The notes below the pieces were generated by a model that saw only the letters and a list, made by a program, of their open reading frames with translations, did no database searches and was not told the origin of the DNA. Of a DNA stretch of 35,705 nucleotides, positions 7,733-15,713 are shown one piece after another. The translations under genes were made by a program, and so were the position numbers. Origin of the DNA: an uncultured Fibrobacterota bacterium (GTDB lineage: Bacteria > Fibrobacterota > Fibrobacteria > Fibrobacterales > Fibrobacteraceae); contig CAIRAY010000093.1 of assembly GCA_903876665.1 (NCBI GenBank), positions 37,685 through 73,389 of the forward strand, given 5' to 3'. Within the stretch, counting starts at the first letter, position 1, and the number at the start of each line of letters is the position of its first letter.

Positions 7733-8680
7733 ATGGCTTTATCCTTTGGAATCATTGGCGCGGGTGCTCTGGGTGGCTATTATGGAGCCCGCTTGCACCA
7801 TGCGGGGTTTGAAACCCACTTTGTTTTTCATAATGACTATGCCCATGTAAAAAACCACGGCCTCCGCGTCGACAGCATCGAGGGCGACTTCTCCATTGCA
7901 GCTCCCCATGCCTGGTCCCATATCGAAAACCTGCCCCCCTGCGATGTTCTGTGCGTCTGCCTAAAAAGCACAGAAAACCACCTTTTGCGCGACCAGATTG
8001 CACATAAAGTCAAGCCGGGAGGTGCAGTCCTGGTATTGCAAAATGGCTTGGGCATCGAAGAAGAGCTTGCCCAGTGGGTGCACCCCATTCCGGTCTTTGG
8101 CGGGCTATGCTTTCTTTGTTCCAACAAAGTCGGGCCGGGTCATATTTCCCATTTGGATTATGGCGGCATGCGCTTAGGAAGCTTGGAATCCAATCCTCCC
8201 CATTCCCTGGAATTGTTATCGCGGATCGCAGAAGCCTTTCGCCTCGCAGGAATCGACGCCACCATCACGGACAACTTGGCAGAGGCCCGCTGGCAAAAAT
8301 TGGTTTGGAACATTCCCTTCAATGGCCTTTGCGTCATCCTGCGTTGCACGACGACTCAAATCATGCAACACCCCGCAGGGCTCGCCCTAGCAACAGCATT
8401 AATGAACGAAGTCAAGCAGGCAAGCCACGCTTGCCACACTCCCGTTCCTGCGGGCTTCGTCGAGAAAATGCTCGCCGACACATTACGCATGACGCCATAC
8501 CTGCCCAGCATGCGTCTTGATTTTGACCGGGGGAACCCCATGGAAATTGACGCGATATATTCACAACCGCTTGCACGGGCAGAGTCTTTCGGCTTCGCCA
8601 TGCCCCTCACCCGAATGTTGCGCGATCAGCTATTGGTTGCGCAAGCCCTACACAATCATTCTAAAGGACATCATCTATGA
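7733..8680 (+). CDS. panE: Ketopantoate reductase-family protein (PanE/ApbA-like)
   Basis: This is probably an NADPH-dependent 2-dehydropantoate 2-reductase, which makes pantoate for pantothenate and coenzyme A. The 315-residue length is normal. The Rossmann nucleotide-binding motif G-A-G-A-L-G-G-Y-Y-G is at about 8-17, followed by CLKSTEN and LVLQNGLGIEEEL, which are typical of PanE. The C-terminal domain has 'EARWQKLVWNIPFNGL', containing the family's catalytic Lys, and 'GNPMEIDAIYS', containing the conserved Glu. Many genomes hold several PanE-like paralogues with other 2-oxoacid substrates, so the exact substrate is less certain than the family. It lies 4 nt after the permease stop and overlaps the next lipoprotein by 4 nt (ATGA), so it is part of the 4768-9126 run, whose biochemical logic is not obvious. 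Confidence 0.85.
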   Translation: MALSFGIIGAGALGGYYGARLHHAGFETHFVFHNDYAHVKNHGLRVDSIEGDFSIAAPHAWSHIENLPPCDVLCVCLKSTENHLLRDQIAHKVKPGGAVLVLQNGLGIEEELAQWVHPIPVFGGLCFLCSNKVGPGHISHLDYGGMRLGSLESNPPHSLELLSRIAEAFRLAGIDATITDNLAEARWQKLVWNIPFNGLCVILRCTTTQIMQHPAGLALATALMNEVKQASHACHTPVPAGFVEKMLADTLRMTPYLPSMRLDFDRGNPMEIDAIYSQPLARAESFGFAMPLTRMLRDQLLVAQALHNHSKGHHL

Positions 8681-9126
8681 AAATCACATCCATGCTCCGT
8701 TTTGCCTTTGTTACGGCGTTTGCGCTGGGGTTACTTGCCTGTGCAAGCTCGGGTCCTGCAAAGAAGTCCGATCTGGATGCGCAAACCGGGCTTGACCAAG
8801 CCACCACATATCAGTTGGACGACACCAAGCGTAAGGCCAATGATAACCAAGGTTCTGGGCCCCTTGGCACACAAACGAACCCCATCAAGGCGGATGGAAT
8901 GGAAGGGGCCAAGGCATACTTGGAGCGACTGCGTGGGCCAGGTGGACAAAAAGTCGCCTATACCGAAACCGGGGATGCCGGGGTCGGTCCCTTTGGCAGT
9001 TTGCTCTATGGTTTCGAGGTCGAGTACCCAACCCGACCAGGTCCCATCAAGGGACAACTCTTTTTTGACATTGACTTTGCGGGTTACAAAGAATACCGTC
9101 CGGCAGCAGGGTACACGCTCAAATAG
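8677..9126 (+). CDS. Small lipoprotein of unknown function, 149 aa
   Basis: The protein begins with a lipoprotein signal peptide: basic start, hydrophobic core FAFVTAFALG, then the lipobox L-L-A-C at about residues 19-22. The mature part is polar and low in predicted structure up to about residue 75. A short domain follows with FGSLLYGFEVEYPTRPGPIKGQLFFDIDFAGYKEYRPA, which looks like a few beta strands. I know no family match. The start codon overlaps the stop of the PanE-like gene (ATGA, 8677-8680), so translation is probably coupled. It is the last gene of the + strand run that starts with the membrane sensors; a possible hairpin follows at 9148-9185. Confidence 0.8.
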   Translation: MKITSMLRFAFVTAFALGLLACASSGPAKKSDLDAQTGLDQATTYQLDDTKRKANDNQGSGPLGTQTNPIKADGMEGAKAYLERLRGPGGQKVAYTETGDAGVGPFGSLLYGFEVEYPTRPGPIKGQLFFDIDFAGYKEYRPAAGYTLK

Positions 9127-9147
9127 TCGTTAAAGCCATATAAATCA

Positions 9148-9185
9148 AGGGGATAACGCCGTATTTCTGAATGATTCTATCCCCT
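9148..9185 (+). terminator. Possible hairpin terminator after lipoprotein gene
   Basis: AGGGGATA (9148-9155) pairs with TATCCCCT (9178-9185) around a 22-nt loop. Outer bases ATCAAG (9144-9149) can also pair with CTTGAT (9196-9201), partly in competition. There is no clear U-tract after the stem, so it may be a weak or factor-dependent terminator, or an RNA element in the gap between the lipoprotein and hup genes. Confidence 0.35.
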
Positions 9186-9254
9186 AGAAGATTATCTTGA
9201 TTCTTAAGATCCTACTCTCCCAATGGATTTTCCTGATTAAGTGAAAAATTCCTC

Positions 9255-9283
9255 TTGTAAAATCAGAAATAAATATCTAGTAT
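9255..9283 (+). promoter_or_regulatory. Sigma-70-type promoter of the HU gene
   Basis: TTGTAA at 9255-9260 and TAGTAT at 9278-9283 are separated by 17 nt in an AT-rich stretch, 46 nt upstream of the HU start. The match to the housekeeping consensus and the spacing are good. A strong ribosome-binding site (TAAGGAG) precedes the ATG at 9330, as expected for an abundant protein. Confidence 0.55.
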
Positions 9284-9329
9284 AGATTCATCGATCCAAA
9301 TCACAACCACCCACCCTAAGGAGTTCAAC

Positions 9330-9626
9330 ATGAACAAGCAAGATCTAGTCGCTCAAGTCCTCGCCAATAAAGAAGCCGGCCTCGAGACCAAGGCAGCTGC
9401 AGAACGCGCAGTCAACGCTGTGATCGCAGCAATCGAAGAAGGCCTCAAGAAGGACGCAGTTGTCCAATTGATCGGCTTTGGCACCTTCCAGGTCAAGGAT
9501 CGCTCCGCTCGCAAGGGCCGCAATCCTAAGACCGGCGAAGAAATCAAAATCAAGGCCACCAAGACCGTTTCCTTCAAGGCCGGTGCAGCTCTCAAGGCTA
9601 CCGCCAAGAAGACCAAGAAGAAATAA
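9330..9626 (+). CDS. hup: HU-family histone-like DNA-binding protein
   Basis: A 98-residue HU/IHF-type nucleoid protein that binds and bends DNA as a dimer. Typical features: MNKQDLVAQV at the N terminus; an alpha-helical body with AAERAVNAVIAAIEEGLKKD; the core 'VQLIGFGTFQVKDRSARKGRNPKTGEEIKIKATKTVSFKAG', which includes the R-x-x-R-x-G-R-N-P-x-T-G DNA-binding arm; and a lysine-rich tail (ATAKKTKKK) slightly longer than the E. coli form. The Shine-Dalgarno sequence is strong. The gene is monocistronic: its own promoter lies at 9255 and an excellent intrinsic terminator at 9642. HU rather than IHF is favoured by the length and general sequence; the specific paralogue cannot be told. Confidence 0.96.
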   Translation: MNKQDLVAQVLANKEAGLETKAAAERAVNAVIAAIEEGLKKDAVVQLIGFGTFQVKDRSARKGRNPKTGEEIKIKATKTVSFKAGAALKATAKKTKKK

Positions 9627-9641
9627 ATTCTTTTTGTTTTT

Positions 9642-9682
9642 ACAAGAAAGGGCTCCTTTGCGGGGGCCCTTTCTTGTTTTTC
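9642..9682 (+). terminator. Intrinsic terminator of the HU gene
   Basis: The arm ACAAGAAAGGG at 9642-9652 pairs perfectly with CCCTTTCTTGT at 9667-9677. The stem can extend by four more pairs (one G-U) around a short loop, followed by a T-run. It lies 16 nt after the hup stop codon. Confidence 0.9.
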
Positions 9683-9738
9683 AGACAGCATGCCCGGCAG
9701 GGCCGATATGTTGCCAGTCGCTCATTGAGCCTACTGAC

Positions 9739-9752
9739 AGCTATGCATAGCT
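9739..9752. repeat. Perfect 14-bp palindrome
   Basis: AGCTATGCATAGCT reads the same on both strands. It lies in the 278-nt gap between hup and the AAA-ATPase-like gene. It could be a dimeric regulator site; nothing else in the gap supports a function, and no clear promoter for the gene at 9905 was found. Confidence 0.3.
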
Positions 9753-9904
9753 TGGCCACTTTGTGGAGCATCGCCGAACCATTCAGCAATATTCTGCGAT
9801 GCCAGTTTCGGGCAAGTTAAATACATTCAGTTTTCGTTTGAATGCCTATGGCTGGTCGATTGCGTGCAAAATAGCTTCTGCCCCTCATTTCCTATATTCT
9901 CCTT

Positions 9905-11455
9905 ATGGCCCTTCGTAAACTCCCTATCGGCATCCAAGACTTCCCCTCCATGCGCGAGGATGGCTACCTCTATGTGGACAAAACCGCTCTTGTCTATAAA
10001 CTCGTGTCCGAAGGTCGCATCTACTTCCTTTCGCGCCCGCGCCGCTTTGGCAAAAGCCTTCTGCTCTCTACGCTCGGTGCGTATTTTGACGGGCGCAAAG
10101 AGCTTTTTACCGGCCTTGCCATCGAGAAACTCGAAAGCGACTGGCTCGAGTACCCAGTGTTGCGGCTGGATTTGAACGCCGAGAAGTACGAGTCTGTCGG
10201 TGCGCTTCAATCGATCCTGAATCGGCATTTAGAAGCCTGGGAAAGCAAGTTTCCTGGAGGACATGCAGGTAGGAGCATGGCGGAACGATTTATCGGCGTC
10301 ATCGAACGTGCCTACATTCAAACGGGTCGTCGCGTCGTGGTGCTGGTTGATGAATACGACAAACCCCTTTTGGGTGTACTCGAAAATCCGGAGTTACTCA
10401 AGGAATACAAAAACACTCTCAAAGCTTTTTATGGCGTACTCAAAAGCGCCGACGCCTGGCTCAAGTTTGCCTTCATTACCGGTGTCACCAAATTCGGCCA
10501 GGTGAGCGTTTTCAGCGATTTGAATCAGCCTACGGATCTTTCCATCGATCGCGACTCTGCTGCTTTGTGTGGCATCACGGAACAGGAATTACTTGCAAAC
10601 TTTGCACCCGAGCTCGAAGCATTGGCAGTTCAGCAAAAAATGAATCCATCGGATTGCCTGGACAAAGTGCGCAGCATGTACAATGGCTACAAATTTCATC
10701 AGGATGGACCGGGAGTATATAACCCTTTCAGCACCCTGAACTTGTTGCGCGCCAAGGAATTCAAGGATTTCTGGTTCCAGACCGGCACCCCGACCTTCCT
10801 CGTCGAGTTGCTCAAAAAGACCGATACCGATTTGCGTGAAATCGACGGTGTTGAAATGGGCGCATCCGATTTCGCCGACTACAAGGCCGATCTCGACTTG
10901 CCCCTGCCGGTCATATACCAGAGCGGCTACCTCACCATCAAAAGTTACGACCCGGAAGTGTCCATGTACACGCTCGGGTTCCCCAATGAAGAGGTGCGCA
11001 ACGGGTTCCTGAATTTCACCATGCCTTTCTATACAGGTATTCCCAAGGGTCGTGGCGGGTTCCACATCGGCAAATTCTCGCAAGAGCTCCGCGCTGGCAA
11101 TGTCGAAGCCTTCTTGACACGGATGATCCCTTTCTTCGAAGCATTCCCCTACGACCTCAACGCCAAGACCGAACGCCATTACCAGGTGGTGTTTTACCTA
11201 ATCTTTAGTCTTCTCGGCCAACACATCCGCTCCGAAGTCAAGTCCGCCAAGGGTCGCGCCGATGCGGTAGTTTGGACGCCAGACCATATTTTCGTCTTCG
11301 AGTTCAAGCTGAATGGAACTGCTGAAGAGGCGTTAGCACAGATCGACGCTAAGGGCTACTGCGTCCCCTACCAAGCCGACGGTCGCACCGTGGTGAAGGT
11401 CGGTGTGGAATTCGACAAGGCCACGCGGAACATCGGTCGCTGGCTCTTGGGGTAA
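9905..11455 (+). CDS. AAA-ATPase-like / PD-(D/E)XK nuclease-domain protein
   Basis: A 516-residue protein with the layout of the widespread 'AAA-ATPase-like + DUF1703 (PD-(D/E)XK)' family, common in multiple copies in anaerobes. The N terminus 'LPIGIQDFPSMREDGYLYVDKT' is family-typical. A modified P-loop, R-P-R-R-F-G-K-S, is at about 44-51, and a Walker B-like 'VVVLVDEYDKPLL' at about 144-156. 'SMYNGYKF' and 'VYNPFSTLNLL' follow in the middle. The C-terminal nuclease-like core shows 'GRADAVVWTPDHIFVFEFK', giving the Asp and E-x-K residues of the PD-(D/E)XK fold. No biochemical role is established for the family to my knowledge; defence or mobile-element links are often suggested. It stands alone, with no transposase or toxin partner next to it. 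The ATG at 9905 lacks an obvious Shine-Dalgarno sequence. Confidence 0.9.
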   Translation: MALRKLPIGIQDFPSMREDGYLYVDKTALVYKLVSEGRIYFLSRPRRFGKSLLLSTLGAYFDGRKELFTGLAIEKLESDWLEYPVLRLDLNAEKYESVGALQSILNRHLEAWESKFPGGHAGRSMAERFIGVIERAYIQTGRRVVVLVDEYDKPLLGVLENPELLKEYKNTLKAFYGVLKSADAWLKFAFITGVTKFGQVSVFSDLNQPTDLSIDRDSAALCGITEQELLANFAPELEALAVQQKMNPSDCLDKVRSMYNGYKFHQDGPGVYNPFSTLNLLRAKEFKDFWFQTGTPTFLVELLKKTDTDLREIDGVEMGASDFADYKADLDLPLPVIYQSGYLTIKSYDPEVSMYTLGFPNEEVRNGFLNFTMPFYTGIPKGRGGFHIGKFSQELRAGNVEAFLTRMIPFFEAFPYDLNAKTERHYQVVFYLIFSLLGQHIRSEVKSAKGRADAVVWTPDHIFVFEFKLNGTAEEALAQIDAKGYCVPYQADGRTVVKVGVEFDKATRNIGRWLLG

Positions 11456-11541
11456 ACCCAGGGCAAAAGCAAAAAAAATTACCTCTTTTGGGCGCTGTGT
11501 AAGCGCTCCGCGCTGGGGATGTCGATGCTTCTTTGAGACGG

Positions 11542-12885
11542 CTATTTTTCGCTCTTGAAATAATCGGCTTGGCGCGTGGCGCTTAGCACTGCGTTCCAGA
11601 GCGGTCCGGTCACATCGATTTTTTTGCGCTCGCAGGTGGCGAGGGTAATGGGAACGTGCGTGAACTGTCCGAACCAGGATCCGACTACCATGTCGGTTTT
11701 CCCCGCCATGCCAGCATGTACCGCATTTTCGGCGAGCTGATAGCAGAAGATCGCGTCGGTTCCCCGGGCAGGTCCCGAGCGGATGATGTAGCTGGGGTCA
11801 AAATATTTGACGCTCATTTCTACGTTGATTTTTTTGAAGTAATCCTTGATGTGGGCAACCAGGAAGTCGCCGATGTCGTGGTGCAAAATATTTCCGCTGG
11901 CATCTTTTTGCTCGGTGACGCCTTCAAAAAGATTTTGTCCTGCACCTTCGGCCACCACAAGCACAGCATGGGTTTTACCCTTGGCAAAACGCCGTTCGAG
12001 GGCCTTGAGCAATCCTCCGTTCCCTTCGAGCACAAAAGGCTGTTCGGGCACCAGGCAAATGTTCACCACGGTATTGGCGAGGCTCGCGTAGGCGGCGATG
12101 AATCCAGAATCGCGCCCCATCAGCTTGACAATGCTCAGTCCATTGAAAGCGCCCTTCGCTTCCACATGGGCGTTGGTAATGACTTCGGCTGCGCTATATA
12201 CCGATGATTCAAATCCAAAGGTCCGGTCCACCAAATTCAGATCGTTGTCAATGGTTTTGGGAATTCCGATAATGGAAATCCTTTGATTGCGCTTTTTGAT
12301 CTCTTCCGCCAGGTCGTGGGCGCCACGCAAAGTTCCGTCGCCACCCACGGCAAACACAATGTTGATGTTTAGACGCATCAATGTGTCCACCATCGTTTTG
12401 GGGTCCTGATTGCCTCGGGAGCTTCCGAGAATAGTTCCGCCGTCATCGTGAATGGAATCCACTAGGTCGGGGGTTAAAATTTCGGGGGGGTGGCTGAAAC
12501 TTGGGTTGAGGCCACGATAGCCATAGGGAATTCCAAAGATGTTCTTCACGCCATAGTCGAACCAAAGAACTTGCACTAGCCCTTTGATCACATTGTTCAG
12601 GCCAGGGCAGAGGCCGCCACAGGTGACAATGCCGACCCGGGTCCAGGCTGGGTCATGGAAAATCTTTTCGCGAGGGCCTGCCCGCTCTAGGGAAGGTGGA
12701 TCCTGGTCTTTGGAAATCCACTCCTTGATTTCCCGCATGTCGGTAAAAAGCGAAACCCGGTGGTCCGGAGAAATGAACCTTTGCCCGCGGATGGGCGAGT
12801 CCAAAGTCGGCTCGCCAATGGTGGCTATAGAAAAGTCAGTTTGATCCAAGGGGCCTGGGCAACGGAAAGGAATTTCAATAATCAT
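11542..12885 (-). CDS. pfk: 6-phosphofructokinase, plant/trypanosome-type
   Basis: Phosphorylates fructose 6-phosphate at C1 in glycolysis. At 447 residues it is longer than the E. coli enzyme (about 320) and matches the long clade that includes plant and kinetoplastid ATP-PFKs and PPi-PFKs. Motifs: GIVTCGGLCPGLNNVIKG at about 85-102, YGYRGL at 121-126, GGDGTLRGA at 181-189, IPKTIDNDLNLVDRTFGF at about 208-225, KLMGRDSGFIA, and a C-terminal FDPSYIIRSGPA. In this superfamily Gly at the third position of G-G-D-G-T favours ATP, while G-G-D-D marks PPi enzymes. Lys in P-K-T-I-D-N-D is shared by PPi-PFKs and plant-type ATP-PFKs. ATP dependence is therefore my prediction. The gene is monocistronic, convergent with the AAA-like gene, and its 5' side is a repeat-bearing gap. 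Confidence 0.93.
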   Translation of the reverse strand: MIIEIPFRCPGPLDQTDFSIATIGEPTLDSPIRGQRFISPDHRVSLFTDMREIKEWISKDQDPPSLERAGPREKIFHDPAWTRVGIVTCGGLCPGLNNVIKGLVQVLWFDYGVKNIFGIPYGYRGLNPSFSHPPEILTPDLVDSIHDDGGTILGSSRGNQDPKTMVDTLMRLNINIVFAVGGDGTLRGAHDLAEEIKKRNQRISIIGIPKTIDNDLNLVDRTFGFESSVYSAAEVITNAHVEAKGAFNGLSIVKLMGRDSGFIAAYASLANTVVNICLVPEQPFVLEGNGGLLKALERRFAKGKTHAVLVVAEGAGQNLFEGVTEQKDASGNILHHDIGDFLVAHIKDYFKKINVEMSVKYFDPSYIIRSGPARGTDAIFCYQLAENAVHAGMAGKTDMVVGSWFGQFTHVPITLATCERKKIDVTGPLWNAVLSATRQADYFKSEK

Positions 12886-13210
12886 GAGTATAGTGTAGCA
12901 AAAACGGGAACGGAGGGAGGGTACAAGTTCCGGAGAGAAAAGTGAAAAGTGAAAACTGGAAAGTGGAAAGTGTAATACACACAGTGTATAAGTTCCCGTA
13001 GTCCGCTAAAGCGGAACGGTCACTATTAAGTTCCGAAGTGAAAAGTGATTCGGACATCTCGGCTGACCGCCTCGGTTGGGGGGAGTTGCAGGCGTCATTC
13101 TCGCGACCAGTGAGAGACGGGAATCTGGGGGCGGGGCGGTTGCGAGGCATATTCATCCACTCAAAATTGCCCCTTGCCCGGAGCTTCCCAACTCTCTATC
13201 TTGGAGGATT
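12886..13210. repeat. Non-coding gap with short repeats and two inverted repeats
   Basis: No convincing gene is present. On the + strand, short tandem words of the type GAAAAGTG / GGAAAGTG run from about 12937 to 12972 and recur at 13036-13047. AAGTTCC occurs three times (12925, 12990, 13028). Two small inverted repeats stand in the middle: ATACAC-ACA-GTGTAT (12975-12989) and TCCGCT-AA-AGCGGA (13002-13015). The rest, about 13050-13200, shows nothing I can name; it should contain the promoter of the exported-protein gene at 13211, which has GGAGG 4 nt before its ATG. Confidence 0.45.
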
Positions 13211-14116
13211 ATGTGGAACTCCAGACTTGCCAGACTCTTGCCCCTTCTTTGCGTTTTGTTTTGTGCCCGAATTACGGTCGCAGGTGATTCCCTGGACCTG
13301 CCCCAAATCCCTTGGGCCCATTTGGATAAACCCCAGACGGGGTATGAGTATTCGGGGGTTCCTTGGCTTCGGGTGGGTGATCGCCTTGGGGTGGAGCGCT
13401 TCTGGATGGCCGGGTTTATCGAGGCTCGTAACCAAAAAGAATTCAGTCAGGAAGTGCTTCCCAATCACCAATGGAGGGGGTTCCTGCGGGCTGAGTCCGA
13501 TTGGACCCTTCTGAGAAGTCAGGGGTATCGGATCAGGATTCCCGTAGCCTATTTTCATGAAAGTGGGCACGCCACTGCCGGAATGTTCGTGGATGGAGAA
13601 TCACCTACGCATGAAATTTGGGACGGGGTGTATCGCAATGTCCACCTGAATGCTTTGGAGAGTGGCATTCTTTTTGAGTCACAAGGCCCTTTGCAATGGT
13701 TTGTGGATGCGCGGTCTCAATTTTACTTCTATTCGCGCAATACCCCGGAAGCCCGGAATCTGCAGTCCTCTTTGGGTGGCGGAGCCAGTCTTGCCATGGA
13801 AGGGCGCTGGAATATGGATGAGAAAAATGGTCTTTTTGTCTCCGGATTTGCGCGTGTCCTGGGTGAGGGTGCGGACCGGGTGAAAACAGCGGTTAACTTT
13901 TGGGGTATCACCGGCATCGAAAAGCGGACGGTGGATTATCCCATCATTGCCCGGGTCTGGAGTGTTTCTGTGGCCACGGGCTATGTGCGTTACATACAAA
14001 CTGCAAGGCGCGAGATCGCCTTGTTTGGGCAGTATTTCGAGGGTTATCCCGGAGGCTATGCGGATAGTCGCCAACATGAGCGGCGTTTCGCAGTCGGGCT
14101 CGGCCTAGGAATCTAA
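13211..14116 (+). CDS. Exported protein, probably outer-membrane beta-barrel, unknown function
   Basis: A 301-residue protein with a Sec signal peptide (about 1-24: basic start, LLPLLCVLFCA core, cleavage near TVA-G). The mature part has many alternating, aromatic-rich beta strands (for example FWMAGFIEARN, RIRIPVAYFHESGHATAGM, FVDARSQFYFYSR, ARVWSVSVATGYVRYI). It ends in a run of alternating residues, RRFAVGLGLGI, without the usual terminal Phe. This suggests an outer-membrane barrel of 10-14 strands. I cannot assign a family; some wording recalls DUF1207-type outer-membrane proteins, but weakly. The start at 13211 is chosen over upstream frames because a strong GGAGG lies just before it and the signal peptide starts there. 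The last 12 nt overlap the opposing small gene at 14105. Confidence 0.75.
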   Translation: MWNSRLARLLPLLCVLFCARITVAGDSLDLPQIPWAHLDKPQTGYEYSGVPWLRVGDRLGVERFWMAGFIEARNQKEFSQEVLPNHQWRGFLRAESDWTLLRSQGYRIRIPVAYFHESGHATAGMFVDGESPTHEIWDGVYRNVHLNALESGILFESQGPLQWFVDARSQFYFYSRNTPEARNLQSSLGGGASLAMEGRWNMDEKNGLFVSGFARVLGEGADRVKTAVNFWGITGIEKRTVDYPIIARVWSVSVATGYVRYIQTARREIALFGQYFEGYPGGYADSRQHERRFAVGLGLGI

Positions 14117-14356
14117 GTCCGACTCGTGCCGTTCCTTTAATGTGATGATCATGTCCATCACCGGAAGCAGTTCTTCGATTTCTCGGAGACCCTTGCGCAG
14201 GTTCTTCCATTCGTCCACGGAAAGTTTGCCCGAGTCGAGAATGGCACTGCGCATTTCGCGGATCAATTGACGGGTAGCACCTTTTTTCGAGCCGATAAAC
14301 TCGTTGAGGTGCATCAATTGATCGATTTGGTCTTGAGAAATTACATCACCAGTCAT
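14105..14356 (-). CDS. Small alpha-helical protein, 83 aa, unknown
   Basis: A short, soluble, charged, mostly alpha-helical protein (MTGDVISQDQIDQLMHLNEFIG..., then a Lys/Glu-rich C-terminal half ending KERHESDLDS). There is no signal peptide, membrane helix or cysteine, and no family is recognised. Its 3' end overlaps the 3' end of the convergent exported-protein gene by 12 nt. The segment 'SQDQIDQLMH' is reminiscent of the start of the flagellar switch protein FliM, but the rest does not follow FliM, so I do not use that name. It is accepted as a gene because it fills an otherwise empty gap with normal amino-acid composition. Confidence 0.55.
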   Translation of the reverse strand: MTGDVISQDQIDQLMHLNEFIGSKKGATRQLIREMRSAILDSGKLSVDEWKNLRKGLREIEELLPVMDMIITLKERHESDLDS

Positions 14357-14444
14357 ACGCTTAATCTACCATGAATATTGGCTGAAGGCAAGACTTTTTT
14401 ACCCGTATGCCCCGGGAAATCCGGTCCGGGAGCAAATCCATCAT

Positions 14445-15713
14445 CTATTCAATCCCTAGAAATCGCTTGGGATTGTGGCAGGTGAGGGCTTGAATCTCCT
14501 CAGGGGAGAAGGCCTTCGTAGTCATGAAATTCCGATAATAAATATCCAGAGTGATGCCTGGGGTTACAAAATACATGACATCGAAATCCGTTCCAAACAA
14601 AGTCCGCTCCGCGACTTTTGGTTTGTGCCATTGGGTCTGGTAGAACTCATCCACGACACCGCTTGTGGTGTAGCAGGCAAGGTCGGAATATACATTCGGA
14701 TACTTCCCCATATAGGTAGAAATTTGGTTCGCCCATGTGGGGTTGGACATGCCAAAGTGGGCGAAGTCAATAATCAAATCGGGAAAATCAGTCAAGACTT
14801 TTTCAAAGTGAATCGGATTCCCGAAGTCACCTTGGTCAATGTGCAGAATCTTTTCCAGTTCGGGAGGTGGAAATCCAATTTGGTCGCAGTGGCTGACGAT
14901 GGGGATTTTGTGCTTCTCGCACCAACGATAGAGCGGCATCAAATCGGCACATTGGGGGTGGTAACCCAAGCGCGGGTAAAGCTTAATGCCCGCAAAGGGT
15001 TTTCCCTTGCCCACCAGCTGACCTGCTTTGATAATGCTGTCAATCAGGCCGGTGCGACGTGGATCCACGGCAAGGAAGGGGTAAATGCTGCCCGGGCGTT
15101 TTAGAGAAAGTGTGCGCATCTGCTCCAATTCAAAACGGAATCCCCGCGAGTCAAAGTAGGGTGGACTTTTCCGTAGCAAAGAAAGCATTGCATCCAGAAA
15201 GGTATCGAGCAGGCGGGGTTTGATCAGGGAGAGGATGCGGGAAATTTCGGAAGACTTCGTGTTTTTTTTGCGTAGGAGGGCGGCAATCTTTTTGTCGACT
15301 TGCGCGTCGCGGACGGTGAGCCATTGACGGAGTCGGTCTTTTTTGCGCTTACGGATTGGTGCGAATTCCCCCTGGAGCACGGGCTCGGCCAGCATAAAGT
15401 AAACGTCCATCATCAGCGGGATGACTTTTATGGGAAGCTCGTCTCCGTGAGCCTTGGCTCCTGCCGCCGCAACCATGTCAAGGTTTTCTTCTTCTCCGCC
15501 ATGGGATGCGTCGACCAATTCCGAAATCCAATGGAGGAGGCCCGAAATGCTTGCTGTGGGGCTTTCGGGAAAGTCGAGATCGCCTGTGGGTTTATGGTGC
15601 GGGTAATCTCCGTCGACGGCATCGCGGAGCATGTGTCCGATTTCGCGAATCAGATAGTGGATGTCGAAAATATGGCAATGTGCATCAAAGTGGCAATCGA
15701 CGGAGCGGGACAT
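14445..15713 (-). CDS. Amidohydrolase-family metal-dependent hydrolase
   Basis: A 422-residue protein of the amidohydrolase-2-like TIM-barrel group. Metal-binding signatures occur in the expected order: D-A-H-C-H at about 10-14 (strand 1 H-x-H), the GIKLYPRLGYHP strand, IVSHCDQ (metal His), LIIDFAHFGMSN, and GTDFDVMYF (the strand-8 Asp). An inserted helical region at about 100-180, rich in Lys/Arg, is unusual and lengthens the protein beyond the common 280-350 residues. The substrate cannot be predicted. The ATG directly follows the TAA of the AGCS transporter (adjacent codons at 15711-15716), so the two form an operon. The hydrolase may act on a compound the transporter imports, perhaps an amino-acid or amide derivative; this is inference from context. 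Confidence 0.85.
   Translation of the reverse strand: MSRSVDCHFDAHCHIFDIHYLIREIGHMLRDAVDGDYPHHKPTGDLDFPESPTASISGLLHWISELVDASHGGEEENLDMVAAAGAKAHGDELPIKVIPLMMDVYFMLAEPVLQGEFAPIRKRKKDRLRQWLTVRDAQVDKKIAALLRKKNTKSSEISRILSLIKPRLLDTFLDAMLSLLRKSPPYFDSRGFRFELEQMRTLSLKRPGSIYPFLAVDPRRTGLIDSIIKAGQLVGKGKPFAGIKLYPRLGYHPQCADLMPLYRWCEKHKIPIVSHCDQIGFPPPELEKILHIDQGDFGNPIHFEKVLTDFPDLIIDFAHFGMSNPTWANQISTYMGKYPNVYSDLACYTTSGVVDEFYQTQWHKPKVAERTLFGTDFDVMYFVTPGITLDIYYRNFMTTKAFSPEEIQALTCHNPKRFLGIE

Noticed and set aside
9905..11455. Part of a defence island or transposon
   Set aside because: The AAA/PD-(D/E)XK protein stands alone between an HU gene and a glycolytic gene, with no transposase, methyltransferase or toxin beside it.
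14105..14356. FliM-like flagellar switch protein
   Set aside because: Only a ten-residue opening resembles FliM; the protein is far too short and the rest does not match.
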